Part shown: piece by piece, positions 43,573-52,374 of the stretch
Layout of the letters: the number at the start of each line of letters is the position of its first letter
Numbering within the stretch: position 1 is the first letter of the stretch
NCBI RefSeq assembly: GCF_027213715.1
Contig: NZ_JAPWGM010000001.1
Location: 682,001-746,000 of the forward strand
From: Pedobacter punctiformis
GTDB taxonomy: Bacteria; Bacteroidota; Bacteroidia; Sphingobacteriales; Sphingobacteriaceae
DNA length: 64,000 bases
Direction: 5' to 3'
Notes under the pieces: generated by a model
The model's database searches: none
Told to the model about the DNA's origin: nothing
What the model saw: only the letters and a program-made list of their open reading frames with translations
Position numbers and translations under genes: made by a program

Positions 43573-44187
43573 TTATTTCTTTTTAGCTTCAGCGTTAGTA
43601 ACCAACAAAAATTTATTCACTTTTTGTTTCTGAAGCACATCAACAATCTTTTTAATTACAGGGTACTCTTCTTTTGAATCTCCTTTAATACTTACACGCA
43701 TTGGCTGTTGATTAATCTCAGCTGTTGCAGTACGAGCCTGTAAAACCCATGAGTTTAACTGGTTATCAGTAGAATCACTTGGAATACCTGTTTGTACGCC
43801 TTTCTTCATCCTGTCAGAGCCAGACATTGCGATAAACTTTTTCAACTCTGAAACCGGCACACCAAAAGTTGAGATTACAGAAAAACGTTTTATTTCTTCT
43901 GGTGTAAAATCAACGTTGTATTGTTTACCAATTAATTCAAGAGTTCTCGCTCTTACTTTATTTCCTGCTACTTCAAAGAAAACCTTTCCCTGTCCAATTG
44001 TTAAAATGGCATTATTTTCAGCCGGAACTTTAAACTCATACGTAGAAGTAGGAGTTGTTACAGCCAGTGGTTCGGGTTGCCTTGCAGTTGCAGTTAATAT
44101 GAAGAAGGTAAGCAACAGCGACGCCACATCACACATGGCAGTCATATCTGTTACCGTACTTGTTCTTTTAACTTTTATTCTAGGCAT
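43573..44187 (-). CDS. exbD: ExbD/TolR-family biopolymer transport protein, first copy
   Basis: A 204-residue protein. The membrane helix RTSTVTDMTAMCDVASLLLTFFILTATARQPE (residues 8-40) includes the family Asp. The periplasmic part ends in YPVIKKIVDVLQKQKVNKFLLVTNAE, which resembles the ExbD dimer strand. It is 80 bp after exbB and forms the first half of a tandem pair with the copy at 43063. Confidence 0.9.
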   Translation of the reverse strand: MPRIKVKRTSTVTDMTAMCDVASLLLTFFILTATARQPEPLAVTTPTSTYEFKVPAENNAILTIGQGKVFFEVAGNKVRARTLELIGKQYNVDFTPEEIKRFSVISTFGVPVSELKKFIAMSGSDRMKKGVQTGIPSDSTDNQLNSWVLQARTATAEINQQPMRVSIKGDSKEEYPVIKKIVDVLQKQKVNKFLLVTNAEAKKK

Positions 44188-44267
44188 AATATAAAATTAC
44201 TAGTTTTTAATAATGATGATCTTTTTTCCGGTTTTCCATAAAGCCGGTAAAAATTTTTTCAAAATTT

Positions 44268-45098
44268 TTATTTATGCGAACTAGCGTATGTTTGAACGAT
44301 ACTGAAACCAGCTTCGTCGATTGCGTAAGTTAACTTGTCAATTTTAGAAGTTAACACATTGTACATGATAATTGCTACAGTTGATACCAAGATACCTGTT
44401 GCTGTATTGATAAGTGCCTCAGAGATACCTACTGCTAATGCTGACTGATCTGGAGCACCAGAGTTTGCTAAACCGGCGAATGCACGGATCATACCTGTTA
44501 CTGTACCTAATAAACCTACTAATGTACCGATTGATACTAATGTTGCAATTACAGTTAAGTTTTGCTCTAACATTGGCATTTCTAAAGCTGTAGCTTCTTC
44601 AACCTCTTTTTGAATAGCAACGATTGATTGCTCAACATCCATATTGGTGTCAGCTTCAACTTCGCTATATTTTTTTAATCCTGATTTAATTACGTTTGCA
44701 ACAGATCCTTGTTGTTTATCGCATTCTGCTTTTGCAGCGTCGATGTTACCTGCGCTTAATAATCCTTGTACTTTACGGATGAAAGTATCCAGGCTGCTTT
44801 TACCACTTGCTTTACCAATTACGATAAAACGCTCGATTGAGAATACGATTACTACTAATAATAATCCAACTAAGATGGCAACAATTGGGCCTCCCTTATA
44901 AGCTGTTCCAAGATAGTTTCCAGGTAGAGGTAACTTCTCTCTATCGCCATCAATAAAGTTAGTGCCTTCTCCGAACACGAATCTCCAAACACAGAATCCA
45001 ATTACGATACAGATTGGAATAACGAACGTTGCAAATAAATTTGCTGCACTTGAAGAGCTCTCTTTTTTAACAATTGTTGGTTTTGGTGCGTTTGCCAT
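44268..45098 (-). CDS. exbB: MotA/TolQ/ExbB proton channel family protein
   Basis: A 276-residue protein. A first helix (AANLFATFVIPICIVIGFCVWRFVF) is followed by the large channel helices: VAILVGLLLVVIVFSIERFIVIG, then LPMLEQNLTVIATLVSIGTLVGLLGTVTGMIRAFAGL and ALINTATGILVSTVAIIMYN. This TolQ/ExbB core forms the stator that drives TonB. It opens the seven-gene operon that ends with the TPR gene. A strong promoter lies 105 bp upstream. Confidence 0.93.
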   Translation of the reverse strand: MANAPKPTIVKKESSSSAANLFATFVIPICIVIGFCVWRFVFGEGTNFIDGDREKLPLPGNYLGTAYKGGPIVAILVGLLLVVIVFSIERFIVIGKASGKSSLDTFIRKVQGLLSAGNIDAAKAECDKQQGSVANVIKSGLKKYSEVEADTNMDVEQSIVAIQKEVEEATALEMPMLEQNLTVIATLVSIGTLVGLLGTVTGMIRAFAGLANSGAPDQSALAVGISEALINTATGILVSTVAIIMYNVLTSKIDKLTYAIDEAGFSIVQTYASSHK

Positions 45099-45202
45099 TT
45101 TTTTTAAATTTTTAGTTTTTAGTTCTTGTTTTTAATTTTTAGCTGTTTTTTTCTCTTTTGTAATACTCACAACGTTTGTTTATCTTGATTTGTTGCGAAA
45201 AA

Positions 45203-45232
45203 CAAATTTATAAATTGATTTTAAATTACAAA
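45203..45232 (-). promoter_or_regulatory. exbB-tonB operon promoter (TTTG-N18-TAAATTTG)
   Basis: On the minus strand TTTG (45232-45229) and TAAATTTG (45210-45203) are 18 nt apart. This matches the Bacteroidota consensus well, and it lies about 105 bp upstream of exbB, leaving a long AT-rich leader. The remaining part of the 306-bp gap to pckA contains only the terminator at 45303-45333. Confidence 0.7.
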
Positions 45233-45302
45233 TTAATAAATCAATAAACAATTAAATCGTTACTTAATGCTTTTAGTTTTACGGTTCATCACTTTGGCGT
45301 AT

Positions 45303-45333
45303 AACAAAAAAATTGCCTCAGCCGGAGGCAATT
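45303..45333 (-). terminator. Rho-independent terminator of pckA
   Basis: AATTGCCTC (45311-45319) pairs with GAGGCAATT (45325-45333) over a 5-nt loop. On the minus strand it is followed by seven T residues. It is 72 bp after the pckA stop. Confidence 0.82.
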
Positions 45334-45404
45334 CTTTCACAATAAAAACTAAAAAAAAACCTAATTGCAAATTTTTCGATGAAAAAATGCATTTTAAAGC
45401 ATAA

Positions 45405-47000
45405 TTAGCACAATTTTAACTCTTCTTTGGAAGAATTGGAGTGTTTCACTCCTTCAAATTGCTTAAAGTTCTCTAAAAATGCGGCTGCTAATTCTTTCGC
45501 TTTAAAAGTATATTCTTCTTTATTTGCCCACGTTGCCGAAGGGTCTAAAATTTCTGATGGAACATCCGGACAACTAACCGGCATCATCAGTTTAAATATA
45601 TCATGCTCTTGGTAATTAACATGATTTAAACTTCCGTTTAATGCAGCAGTAATCATAGCCCGTGTAAAGCTTAGCTTCATTCTTTTACCTGTTCCGTAGG
45701 CGCCACCAGACCAGCCCGTATTAACCAGCCAAACATTTACCTGATGTTTTTGCATTTTTTCGCCCAGTAAATCCGCGTATTTAGCCGGATGCAAAGGCAG
45801 GAAAGCTTTACCAAAACAAGCAGAAAAAGTTAACTGGGGCTCTGTAATACCAGTTTCAGTACCTGCAACTTTAGCGGTATAACCACTCATGAAGTGAAAC
45901 ATCGCTTGCTCTACATTCAATTTTGAAATTGGAGGAAGCACGCCAAATGCATCTGCAGTTAAAAAGAATATATTTTTTGGAACTGCTGCAACAGATGGTA
46001 AAATTGCATTATCAATATAATCAATTGGGTAAGCAACACGCGTATTTTCGGTTTTTTCAATGTTTGAAAAATCGACCTCCCTGCTGTCTCCAAAATAATT
46101 TATGTTCTCTAATAAAGAGCCAAATTTTATTGCTTTATAAATTTGCGGTTCTTTTTCAGGTGTTAAATCAACACATTTTGCGTAGCAACCACCTTCAAAG
46201 TTAAAAACAGAATCCTGCCCCCAGCCATGTTCATCGTCTCCGATTAAACCTCTTTCCGGATCAGCGGATAATGTAGTTTTTCCAGTACCGGACAGTCCAA
46301 AAAAGATTGCCGTATCGCCTTCAGCACCAACATTAGCCGAGCAGTGCATTGATAATGTATTTTTATAAACCGGCAGAATAAAGTTAAGAACAGAAAAAAT
46401 ACCTTTTTTAATTTCGCCTGTATACCCTGTTCCGCCAATCAAAATCATTTTTTTACTGAAATTGATCACCGAGAAATTTTCTTGTCTGGTGCCATCAACC
46501 AACGGATCGGCTAAAAAGCCCGGTGCTGCTATAATGGTCCATTCCGGATTTGAGCCTAAAGAACCTTCTTCCGGGCGGATAAATAAGTTATTTGCAAATA
46601 AGTTTTGATATGCTGTTTCTGTAATTACTCTAATGGATATAGAATAATCAGGATCGGCACAGGCAGATGAATCTCTTACATAAATCGCTTGATCAGCCAG
46701 ATAGTTTGTAATCTTGTTAAATAACTGGTCAAAATTTGCAGGACTGATTTTAATGTTAACATCGCCCCACCAAACTGTGTTTTCAGTTACTTCATCACAC
46801 ACTATAAAGCGATCTTTTGGTGATCTGCCGGTGAATTTTCCGGTGTCGATAGCTAAGGCACCTGATGATGCCAGGCTCCCTTCTTTATTCAACAATGCCT
46901 TCTCAATTAGCTCTGCGGGAGACAATTGGTAATGTACAGCAACATTTTTCCCTAAATTTAAATAGCTTAAATCGGGCGTTTGCAGTTTCTTTATGCTCAT
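45405..47000 (-). CDS. pckA: Phosphoenolpyruvate carboxykinase (ATP)
   Basis: A 531-residue gluconeogenic enzyme that converts oxaloacetate and ATP to phosphoenolpyruvate, ADP and CO2. Seen: the PRKDRF-like substrate loop GRSPKDRFIV, the P-loop GLSGTGKTTLSADP, the metal loop GDDEHGWG, and FPETAYQN-like text (VITETAYQNLF) near residue 145. Length is standard. A -7 box lies upstream and the transcript ends at the terminator at 45303-45333. Confidence 0.97.
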   Translation of the reverse strand: MSIKKLQTPDLSYLNLGKNVAVHYQLSPAELIEKALLNKEGSLASSGALAIDTGKFTGRSPKDRFIVCDEVTENTVWWGDVNIKISPANFDQLFNKITNYLADQAIYVRDSSACADPDYSISIRVITETAYQNLFANNLFIRPEEGSLGSNPEWTIIAAPGFLADPLVDGTRQENFSVINFSKKMILIGGTGYTGEIKKGIFSVLNFILPVYKNTLSMHCSANVGAEGDTAIFFGLSGTGKTTLSADPERGLIGDDEHGWGQDSVFNFEGGCYAKCVDLTPEKEPQIYKAIKFGSLLENINYFGDSREVDFSNIEKTENTRVAYPIDYIDNAILPSVAAVPKNIFFLTADAFGVLPPISKLNVEQAMFHFMSGYTAKVAGTETGITEPQLTFSACFGKAFLPLHPAKYADLLGEKMQKHQVNVWLVNTGWSGGAYGTGKRMKLSFTRAMITAALNGSLNHVNYQEHDIFKLMMPVSCPDVPSEILDPSATWANKEEYTFKAKELAAAFLENFKQFEGVKHSNSSKEELKLC

Positions 47001-47022
47001 AACAATAAGTTAGTTAGTGGAG

Positions 47023-47030
47023 CAAAGGTA
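47023..47030 (-). promoter_or_regulatory. Candidate -7 box (TACCTTTG) before pckA
   Basis: Read on the minus strand this is TACCTTTG, 22 bp upstream of the pckA ATG, so a short leader is expected. The nearest minus-strand TTTG is 13 nt upstream, closer than normal, so only the -7 element is supported. Confidence 0.4.
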
Positions 47031-47178
47031 AAAAGATATCTTTCAAAAAACCGAGCCTTTTTTGCTTATTTTTTACATATTGTAGCAAATACACTATCAA
47101 TTAACAAACTTATAGTCAGTTAATTATATTCAAAATAATAGCTTTAAAAAAATCGATTTTTACACTAAGTCAATAAAT

Positions 47179-47529
47179 TTATCCGCCTGCTTTTTTTACT
47201 TTGTAACCTTCTTTTTGAAGAATACCAACCACTTTGTCTCTAACATCTCCCTGGATCAATATTTCTCCATCTTTAACTGAACCTCCTACGCCGCATTTGG
47301 TTTTAAGCATTTTTCCTAAAACATCAAGGTCTTCACTCTTCCCTTTAAAGCCCGTAATTAAGGTTACGGCTTTGCCGCCCCGATTTTTTTTATCAAGCTG
47401 TACTCTAAAATCCTGCTGCTGATTTGGAAGCGTTACGGTATCATCAACCTCTTCTTCATATTCAAATTCTGGATTTGTAGAGTACATAATTCCACCCAAA
47501 TCGCTTAAACTATTTTTCTTTGGTTTCAT
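47179..47529 (-). CDS. SUI1/YciH-type translation factor
   Basis: A 116-residue protein. The N-terminal 40 residues are acidic and flexible (YEEEVDDTV). The SUI1 fold covers about residues 43-116: QDFRVQLDKKNRGGKAVTLITGFKG, DLDVLGKMLKTKCGVGGSVKDGEILIQGDVRDKVVGILQKEGY. The bacterial YciH protein is a homologue of eIF1 and may influence start-codon selection. It is 40 bp downstream of the lipid kinase gene. Confidence 0.9.
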   Translation of the reverse strand: MKPKKNSLSDLGGIMYSTNPEFEYEEEVDDTVTLPNQQQDFRVQLDKKNRGGKAVTLITGFKGKSEDLDVLGKMLKTKCGVGGSVKDGEILIQGDVRDKVVGILQKEGYKVKKAGG

Positions 47530-47569
47530 GACTATAAATTAATTGGAACCTGGATAGATAACGTATCCT

Positions 47570-48472
47570 TTAAGGAACAATTACCTGCAAAGATAACGGC
47601 TTGATATTGATTTCTAAATCTTTTCCCATGTATAAAGGTTCGCCGTCTACATGTACAGCTGATTCTTTTTCACGAACGATTTTAATGTTTTTCCCTTTTA
47701 TAATTTCAATCATGTCCGAAGTTTCAGCAGTGCCTCTTAGCATGACATAACTTAGTACAGGTAATTTAAAGAGCGAAAAGGGTTTAATGATGCATACATC
47801 TAATAAACCATCTTTTACAGAAGCTGTTGGCGCTATAAATACATCATTGCCATATTGCGATGAATTGGCAATGCTAATGGCAAATGCTTTTCGTTTATAT
47901 TCTACCCCATCAATATCAATCAGGTATTGTTGCGGCTTATAGTTAAACACTTCCTTAAGCCCAAGTTTTAAATATCCGGTTAGCCCTCTTTTTTTATCAT
48001 TGGAAAATACCGAGCTTAAATGTGCATCAAAACCCATTCCGGCCAGATTAAAAAATGGCCTTCCATTAAATACGGCAGAATCTATTTGTTCTATTTTTTG
48101 GGTATTCAGAAGTAATATGGCTTCTTTTAAATCTTTAGGAATATTAAGAAACCTGGCCAGACCATTGCCTGATCCTAAAGGTAAAACACCAAGTACTTTT
48201 TGATGCTGCATAACTTTGGTAGCCACCTCATTAATGGTACCATCGCCTCCTGCTGCCACAATTATGTCAAAATTTTTGCCTGCAGCCTCATCCGCTATCT
48301 CCGATGCATGCCCAACATATTCAGTAAAACTAAAGTTAGGGCTAAACTTTTCTTTGTCCAAATACCTATCTATAAGTGCCGGGATGCGTAATTTTCCTTT
48401 CCCACCAGAGATTGGGTTTATAATGAATAGAATATTGGTTTTGACTTGCAAAGCTTTTGAATGAGGCCACAA
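47570..48472 (-). CDS. Diacylglycerol/lipid kinase family protein (YegS-like)
   Basis: About 300 residues of the diacylglycerol-kinase catalytic family. Seen: LFIINPISGGKGK near residue 15, IIVAAGGDGTINEVATKVM (nucleotide-binding loop), LPLGSGNGLARFLNIP, and the C-terminal VVREKESAVHVDGEPL-type text. It phosphorylates a membrane lipid. The first in-frame start is TTG at 48472, and TTG at 48451 is an alternative; no ATG fits. It probably precedes the SUI1 gene in one operon. Confidence 0.88.
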   Translation of the reverse strand: MWPHSKALQVKTNILFIINPISGGKGKLRIPALIDRYLDKEKFSPNFSFTEYVGHASEIADEAAGKNFDIIVAAGGDGTINEVATKVMQHQKVLGVLPLGSGNGLARFLNIPKDLKEAILLLNTQKIEQIDSAVFNGRPFFNLAGMGFDAHLSSVFSNDKKRGLTGYLKLGLKEVFNYKPQQYLIDIDGVEYKRKAFAISIANSSQYGNDVFIAPTASVKDGLLDVCIIKPFSLFKLPVLSYVMLRGTAETSDMIEIIKGKNIKIVREKESAVHVDGEPLYMGKDLEINIKPLSLQVIVP

Positions 48473-48486
48473 AATAATCTATAATT

Positions 48487-48515
48487 TTTGAAATAAAGAA
48501 AATATGCTAATTTTG
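48487..48515 (+). promoter_or_regulatory. metK promoter TTTG-N17-TAATTTTG
   Basis: TTTG at 48487-48490 and TAATTTTG at 48508-48515 are 17 nt apart, a textbook Bacteroidota promoter. Transcription should start near 48520-48522, just before the riboswitch at 48525. This supports the idea that the leader is made mainly to carry that RNA. Confidence 0.8.
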
Positions 48516-48524
48516 CAGCATTAA

Positions 48525-48600
48525 AAAGTGGACTGATTTGCTACTCTAATTAATTGGAGCCGGATTGCAACCACTTAAAAAAAAGTGCTAATGCCACCTT
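48525..48600 (+). ncRNA. SAM-II-type (long-loop) riboswitch upstream of metK
   Basis: The leader contains P1 (AAGTGG at 48526-48531 with CCACTT at 48571-48576). The conserved CTGATTT (48533-48539) follows P1, and ATTGCA (48564-48569) comes before its 3' arm. After P1 are an A-rich linker and GCTAA, as in the SAM-II pseudoknot. An additional hairpin (CTCTAATTAATTGGAG, 48544-48559) enlarges the loop, which fits the long-loop variant known from Bacteroidota. It should bind S-adenosylmethionine and repress metK. No terminator is visible, so control is likely translational. Confidence 0.8.
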
Positions 48601-48676
48601 CAATCATTTTAAAACCTGTTTCCAGGGGTCATTGGCAATTATTAATTTGTTTATTTATATTGTTAATTTTTAATAA

Positions 48677-49927
48677 ATGTCGTATTTATTTACATCAGAA
48701 TCCGTTTCTGAAGGCCACCCGGATAAAATTGCTGATCAAATTTCGGATGCATTGATTGATAACTTTTTAGCTTTCGATCCTGAATCGAAGGTTGCCTGCG
48801 AAACGCTGGTTACCACAGGCCAGGTTATTTTAGCAGGTGAAGTAAAATCTAAAACTTATTTAGACGTGCAACAAATTGCCCGTGATGTGATCAAAAAAAT
48901 TGGTTACACTAAAAGCGAATATATGTTTGAGGCAAATTCTTGTGGTATTTTATCTGCCATTCACGAACAGTCTCAGGATATTAATCAGGGTGTTGACCGT
49001 ACCACTAAAGAAGAACAGGGTGCCGGAGATCAGGGTATGATGTTTGGCTACGCAACCAACGAAACTGAAGATTTTATGCCTTTGGCTTTAGATCTTTCTC
49101 ATAAACTTTTACAGGAACTTGCCGTTTTAAGACGCGAAAATAAAGAAATCACTTATTTACGCCCGGATGCAAAAAGCCAGGTTACTTTAGAATATGATGA
49201 TAACAATAAACCTGTTCGTATTGATGCCATTGTAATTTCTACTCAGCATGATGATTTTGATGAAGAAAGCACTATGCTCGCTAAAATCAAAAAAGATTTA
49301 GTAGATATTCTGATCCCGAGAATTATTAAAAATAATCCTCAATATGCACATTTGTTCAACGATAAAATTGAATACCACATTAATCCAACCGGCAAATTTG
49401 TTATTGGTGGACCACATGGCGATACCGGTTTAACCGGAAGAAAAATTATTGTCGATACTTATGGTGGTAAAGGTGCTCATGGTGGTGGTGCTTTTTCAGG
49501 TAAAGATCCAAGTAAAGTAGATAGAAGTGCAGCTTATGCTACCCGCCATATCGCTAAAAATTTAGTAGCAGCAGGTGTTGCTGACGAAATTTTAGTACAG
49601 GTGTCATATGCAATCGGTGTTGCAAAACCAATGGGAATTTATATTAATACCTACGGTACAGGTAAAGTGAACAAAACAGATGGCGAGATTGCTAAAATTG
49701 TAGAATCTATTTTTGATATGCGCCCTTACTTTATTGAGCAGCGCTTAAAATTAAGAAATCCTATTTATAGCGAAACTGCTGCTTATGGTCACATGGGTCG
49801 TAAGCCGGAAACCGTTAATAAGACTTTCAGAACACCAAACGGTGAAGAAAAAATGCTTTCGGTTGAATTGTTTACCTGGGAGAAATTAGATTATGCAGAT
49901 CAGGTTAAAACTGCTTTCGGCATTTAA
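48677..49927 (+). CDS. metK: S-adenosylmethionine synthetase
   Basis: A 416-residue enzyme that makes S-adenosylmethionine from methionine and ATP. Seen: [28 protein letters not shown], the P-loop-like [24 protein letters not shown], and [18 protein letters not shown]. The length is somewhat above the 384 of E. coli, as usual in this phylum. It is led by a promoter and a SAM-II-like riboswitch and ends at a strong terminator, so it is a single-gene unit with product feedback. Confidence 0.98.
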   Translation: MSYLFTSESVSEGHPDKIADQISDALIDNFLAFDPESKVACETLVTTGQVILAGEVKSKTYLDVQQIARDVIKKIGYTKSEYMFEANSCGILSAIHEQSQDINQGVDRTTKEEQGAGDQGMMFGYATNETEDFMPLALDLSHKLLQELAVLRRENKEITYLRPDAKSQVTLEYDDNNKPVRIDAIVISTQHDDFDEESTMLAKIKKDLVDILIPRIIKNNPQYAHLFNDKIEYHINPTGKFVIGGPHGDTGLTGRKIIVDTYGGKGAHGGGAFSGKDPSKVDRSAAYATRHIAKNLVAAGVADEILVQVSYAIGVAKPMGIYINTYGTGKVNKTDGEIAKIVESIFDMRPYFIEQRLKLRNPIYSETAAYGHMGRKPETVNKTFRTPNGEEKMLSVELFTWEKLDYADQVKTAFGI

Positions 49928-49946
49928 TTGATTCTATTATAATATT

Positions 49947-49984
49947 AAAAGACCCTTTCCGATATTCTGGAAGGGTCTTTTTGC
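49947..49984. terminator. Bidirectional terminator between metK and the lone exbD
   Basis: AAAAGACCCTTTCC and GGAAGGGTCTTTTT form a stem of 13 pairs with one bulged T and an 8-nt loop. T-tracts flank it on both strands. It serves metK and probably the convergent exbD gene, whose stop lies at 49986. Confidence 0.85.
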
Positions 49985-49985
49985 T

Positions 49986-50513
49986 TTATAACCCTTTGCT
50001 TTTCATGAAATCTTTTTCCCGGTCCGAAATATGATCGTCATCTATAGAATAAGATTTTATATCCCCTATTTTCATTTCGTCCAAAACATCAACAAAATCC
50101 TGAAATTTTGAGGTTTTGGTTGGTTTAATAATTACAATCATATGTTTTGCTGGATTATTATGATGTGTTTTGGCAACCAGTTGCTTGTTTGCATTAATTT
50201 CCTGTTTCATATTTTTTATAGAAATGGCTTTCATTTCCGCCTTTTCCATCTCGCCCATGTAACAGGCCGCTTCATTATTTTTACCCAGCAAAATGGTCAT
50301 TGTCCTCGATGCGGGATAAGGCATAGCCTCATCAGCAGGAATTGGTTTTGCTATTTCTGCGGCATTTAAACTCCCCAGCGACGTAGTAAGCATAAAAAAC
50401 GTAGTGAGTAAAAACATCAGATCTACCATAGCTGTAAGGTCTACCCTTGGGGCCGATTTTTTGGTTCTTCCTTTAACAGCCTTGCCATTTTCAGGAGCAT
50501 TTAATGTTGCCAT
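49986..50513 (-). CDS. Stand-alone ExbD-family protein
   Basis: A 175-residue protein with the ExbD helix RVDLTAMVDLMFLLTTFFMLTTSLG (residues about 23-47, with the channel Asp). The periplasmic part, including RTMTILLGKNNEAACYMGEMEK and HMIVIIKPTKTSKFQDFVDVLDEM, is close to the second ExbD at 43063. No exbB or tonB is adjacent, so it may join the main complex or a different stator. The start gives a basic N-terminus. It is a paralog arisen by duplication (inference). Confidence 0.88.
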   Translation of the reverse strand: MATLNAPENGKAVKGRTKKSAPRVDLTAMVDLMFLLTTFFMLTTSLGSLNAAEIAKPIPADEAMPYPASRTMTILLGKNNEAACYMGEMEKAEMKAISIKNMKQEINANKQLVAKTHHNNPAKHMIVIIKPTKTSKFQDFVDVLDEMKIGDIKSYSIDDDHISDREKDFMKSKGL

Positions 50514-50651
50514 ATAGTTTAGTTTTTTTTAATGATGATGACAACATGAAGCGAATTACATAAAGCAATTTGAATTTAACTTTTAATTAATGATTTGATA
50601 AAAACCATTTGCTTAACCACTTGTTTAATTAATACTTAAAATCATATAACT

Positions 50652-50999
50652 ATGGAACAGTCAACCGCAATGAATACCTTAAGTCAGATTTTAGAAAAGC
50701 TGAGGTCAAAAGGAAAAGATAACGAATTAAAAATGTCTGATCATGGTAAAATGCAGGCGTTAAGTTTAGGAAAAATTTACAAACCAGAAGATTTAACTAT
50801 TGTTAAAACATACCGCTTTGAAGGCGACTCTGATCCGGCAGATAATTCTGTTTTATACCTGGTAGAAGATCAGGATAAAAATATTGGATACATTTTAGAT
50901 GCTTATGGTATTTATTCTGATCATACAGGATCGTCATTTGACGATTTCTTAAAAAAAATACCAACCGCTGATCGCGATGAACAAGAGTTGTTCTCTTAA
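50652..50999 (+). CDS. Small conserved hypothetical protein
   Basis: A 115-residue soluble protein. I recall similar proteins in Pedobacter and related genera, sometimes annotated as phosphoribosylpyrophosphate synthetase. I see no PRPP-binding loop here, so I give no function. Visible blocks are MNTLSQILEKLRSKGKDNELKMSDHG at the start, VKTYRFEGDSDPADNSVLYLVED in the middle, and an acidic end DRDEQELF. It is monocistronic, between divergent and same-strand genes. Confidence 0.6.
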   Translation: MEQSTAMNTLSQILEKLRSKGKDNELKMSDHGKMQALSLGKIYKPEDLTIVKTYRFEGDSDPADNSVLYLVEDQDKNIGYILDAYGIYSDHTGSSFDDFLKKIPTADRDEQELFS

Positions 51000-51131
51000 A
51001 AGACTCAAAAATTAATAACAGGGGTTTGTAAACGTGGCATTTGCAAACCTCTGTTTTGATTAAAAAGGCCTAAATATTGATCAAATGGCTTAATGTGTCA
51101 TTAAATTAACCTTTCAGGGGTTTGAATTTGG

Positions 51132-51139
51132 TAACTTTG
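51132..51139 (+). promoter_or_regulatory. Candidate -7 box (TAACTTTG) that decides the exporter start
   Basis: TAACTTTG matches TANNTTTG and falls inside the longer open frame that begins with TTG at 51122. A transcript starting just after it would exclude that TTG and begin 25 nt before the ATG at 51164. This favours the shorter start. Confidence 0.5.
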
Positions 51140-51163
51140 CCCGCTCAAAGATCAAACCTGTTA

Positions 51164-52018
51164 ATGAAAAGTAAGTTACTCAATATTCCTCCACTTCCTG
51201 CAGTATTATTAGCCATTTTAAGTGTTCAATTTGGTGCAGCAATTGCCAAAGGTTTATTTCCTTCTATCGGCGCAGCGGGTACTGCTTCATTAAGAATTGG
51301 TTTATCGGCTATTATTTTACTGATTGCTTACCGCCCAAACTTAGGTAAACTCTCTGCAAAACAATGGAAAGCCGTAATTCCTTATGGACTTTCTTTGGGG
51401 GCTATGAATATGATTTTTTACATGGCCATCGAAAGAATTCCCATTGGATTAGGCGTAACGCTTGAGTTTTTCGGGCCGCTATTGGTGGCTATCCTGGGTT
51501 CAAAAAGAGCGATAGATTTCCTTTGGGTAATCCTTGCAGGTGCAGGTATAGCATTAATTGCACCGTGGACAGGTAAAGGCGTTGATCTTGTTGGAGTATT
51601 ACTGGCACTTACCGCTGGAGGTTTTTGGGCAGCCTATATTTTACTTGGGGGCCGGATTTCGAAAATTATGAACGGCGGCGAAGCTGTAACTGTTGGAATG
51701 CTGTTTGCAACAGCACTGATATTACCTTTTGGCATTTTTAGTGGCGGGTTAAGCAACCTCAATCTAAAATTATTAGGCTTGGGCGCTGCTCTTGCATTAT
51801 TATCAAGCGCTATTCCCTTTACCCTTGAAATGAAAGCTTTAAAACAACTCCCTTCGCGTACTTTTAGTATTTTAATGAGTTTAGAACCTGCAGCGGCAGC
51901 AGTTTGTGCTTTTATCTTTTTACAGGAAAAACTCAACTTTACTGAGTGTTTGGCGGTTGCCTGTGTAGTTATTGCCAGTGCAGGTTCAACGCTTACCGCC
52001 AAAAGGGTTAAGTTGTAA
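51164..52018 (+). CDS. EamA/DMT-family transporter (RhtA-like exporter)
   Basis: A 284-residue polytopic protein with ten predicted helices in two EamA repeats. Seen: LPAVLLAILSVQFGAAIAKGLFPSIG, GLSLGAMNMIFYMAIERIPIGLGVTLEFFGPLLVAIL and the second-half IPFTLEMKALKQLPSRTFSILMSLEPAAAAVCAFIFLQE. This pattern resembles the RhtA threonine/homoserine exporter branch. The substrate is not shown by the sequence. I use ATG 51164 because the promoter box lies upstream of it. Confidence 0.85.
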   Translation: MKSKLLNIPPLPAVLLAILSVQFGAAIAKGLFPSIGAAGTASLRIGLSAIILLIAYRPNLGKLSAKQWKAVIPYGLSLGAMNMIFYMAIERIPIGLGVTLEFFGPLLVAILGSKRAIDFLWVILAGAGIALIAPWTGKGVDLVGVLLALTAGGFWAAYILLGGRISKIMNGGEAVTVGMLFATALILPFGIFSGGLSNLNLKLLGLGAALALLSSAIPFTLEMKALKQLPSRTFSILMSLEPAAAAVCAFIFLQEKLNFTECLAVACVVIASAGSTLTAKRVKL

Positions 52019-52089
52019 TGTTAAATAAATAAGCCACAATTGTTCATCACGCAATTGCAGCCTATTAACCTTATAATTGATTATCTTTA

Positions 52090-52374
52090 TTAAGCTAGTT
52101 TTTTCGTGCTGTAAATCACGATATCATCTGCCAGATCTTTGGATTTTTCTACAAATGCTTTAATATAACTTTGTTCATTGTGCGCATCCAATCCGGCCTG
52201 ATCTGCCCACTCTTCATGGAAAATAAATATGTTTTCTTCAACCTCATGATGCAAATCGTATTGTAAACAAGCGGTTTCTTTCCTTGAATTTACAACCATA
52301 TCCAGTAAAAGTGATTTTAGCGCTTCTGTTTTTTCCGTTTTACCCTTAATGGTTACTGTCAGATAAATGCTCAT
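52090..52374 (-). CDS. Putative quinol monooxygenase (ABM family)
   Basis: A 94-residue protein of the antibiotic-biosynthesis-monooxygenase (YgiN-like) fold: VTIKGKTEKTEALKSLLLDM, then ETACLQYDLHHEVEENIFIFHEEWADQAGLDAHNEQSYIKAFVEK. YgiN is a quinol monooxygenase, and the gene overlaps the flavodoxin-fold reductase by 29 bp. Together they suggest a quinone-cycle pair. It is cytoplasmic and single-domain. Confidence 0.85.
   Translation of the reverse strand: MSIYLTVTIKGKTEKTEALKSLLLDMVVNSRKETACLQYDLHHEVEENIFIFHEEWADQAGLDAHNEQSYIKAFVEKSKDLADDIVIYSTKKLA

Noticed and set aside
44188..44267. CCGG hairpin in the 80-bp gap between exbB and exbD as a terminator
   Set aside because: The stem is short with a mismatch and no T-run follows on the minus strand; the operon likely continues.
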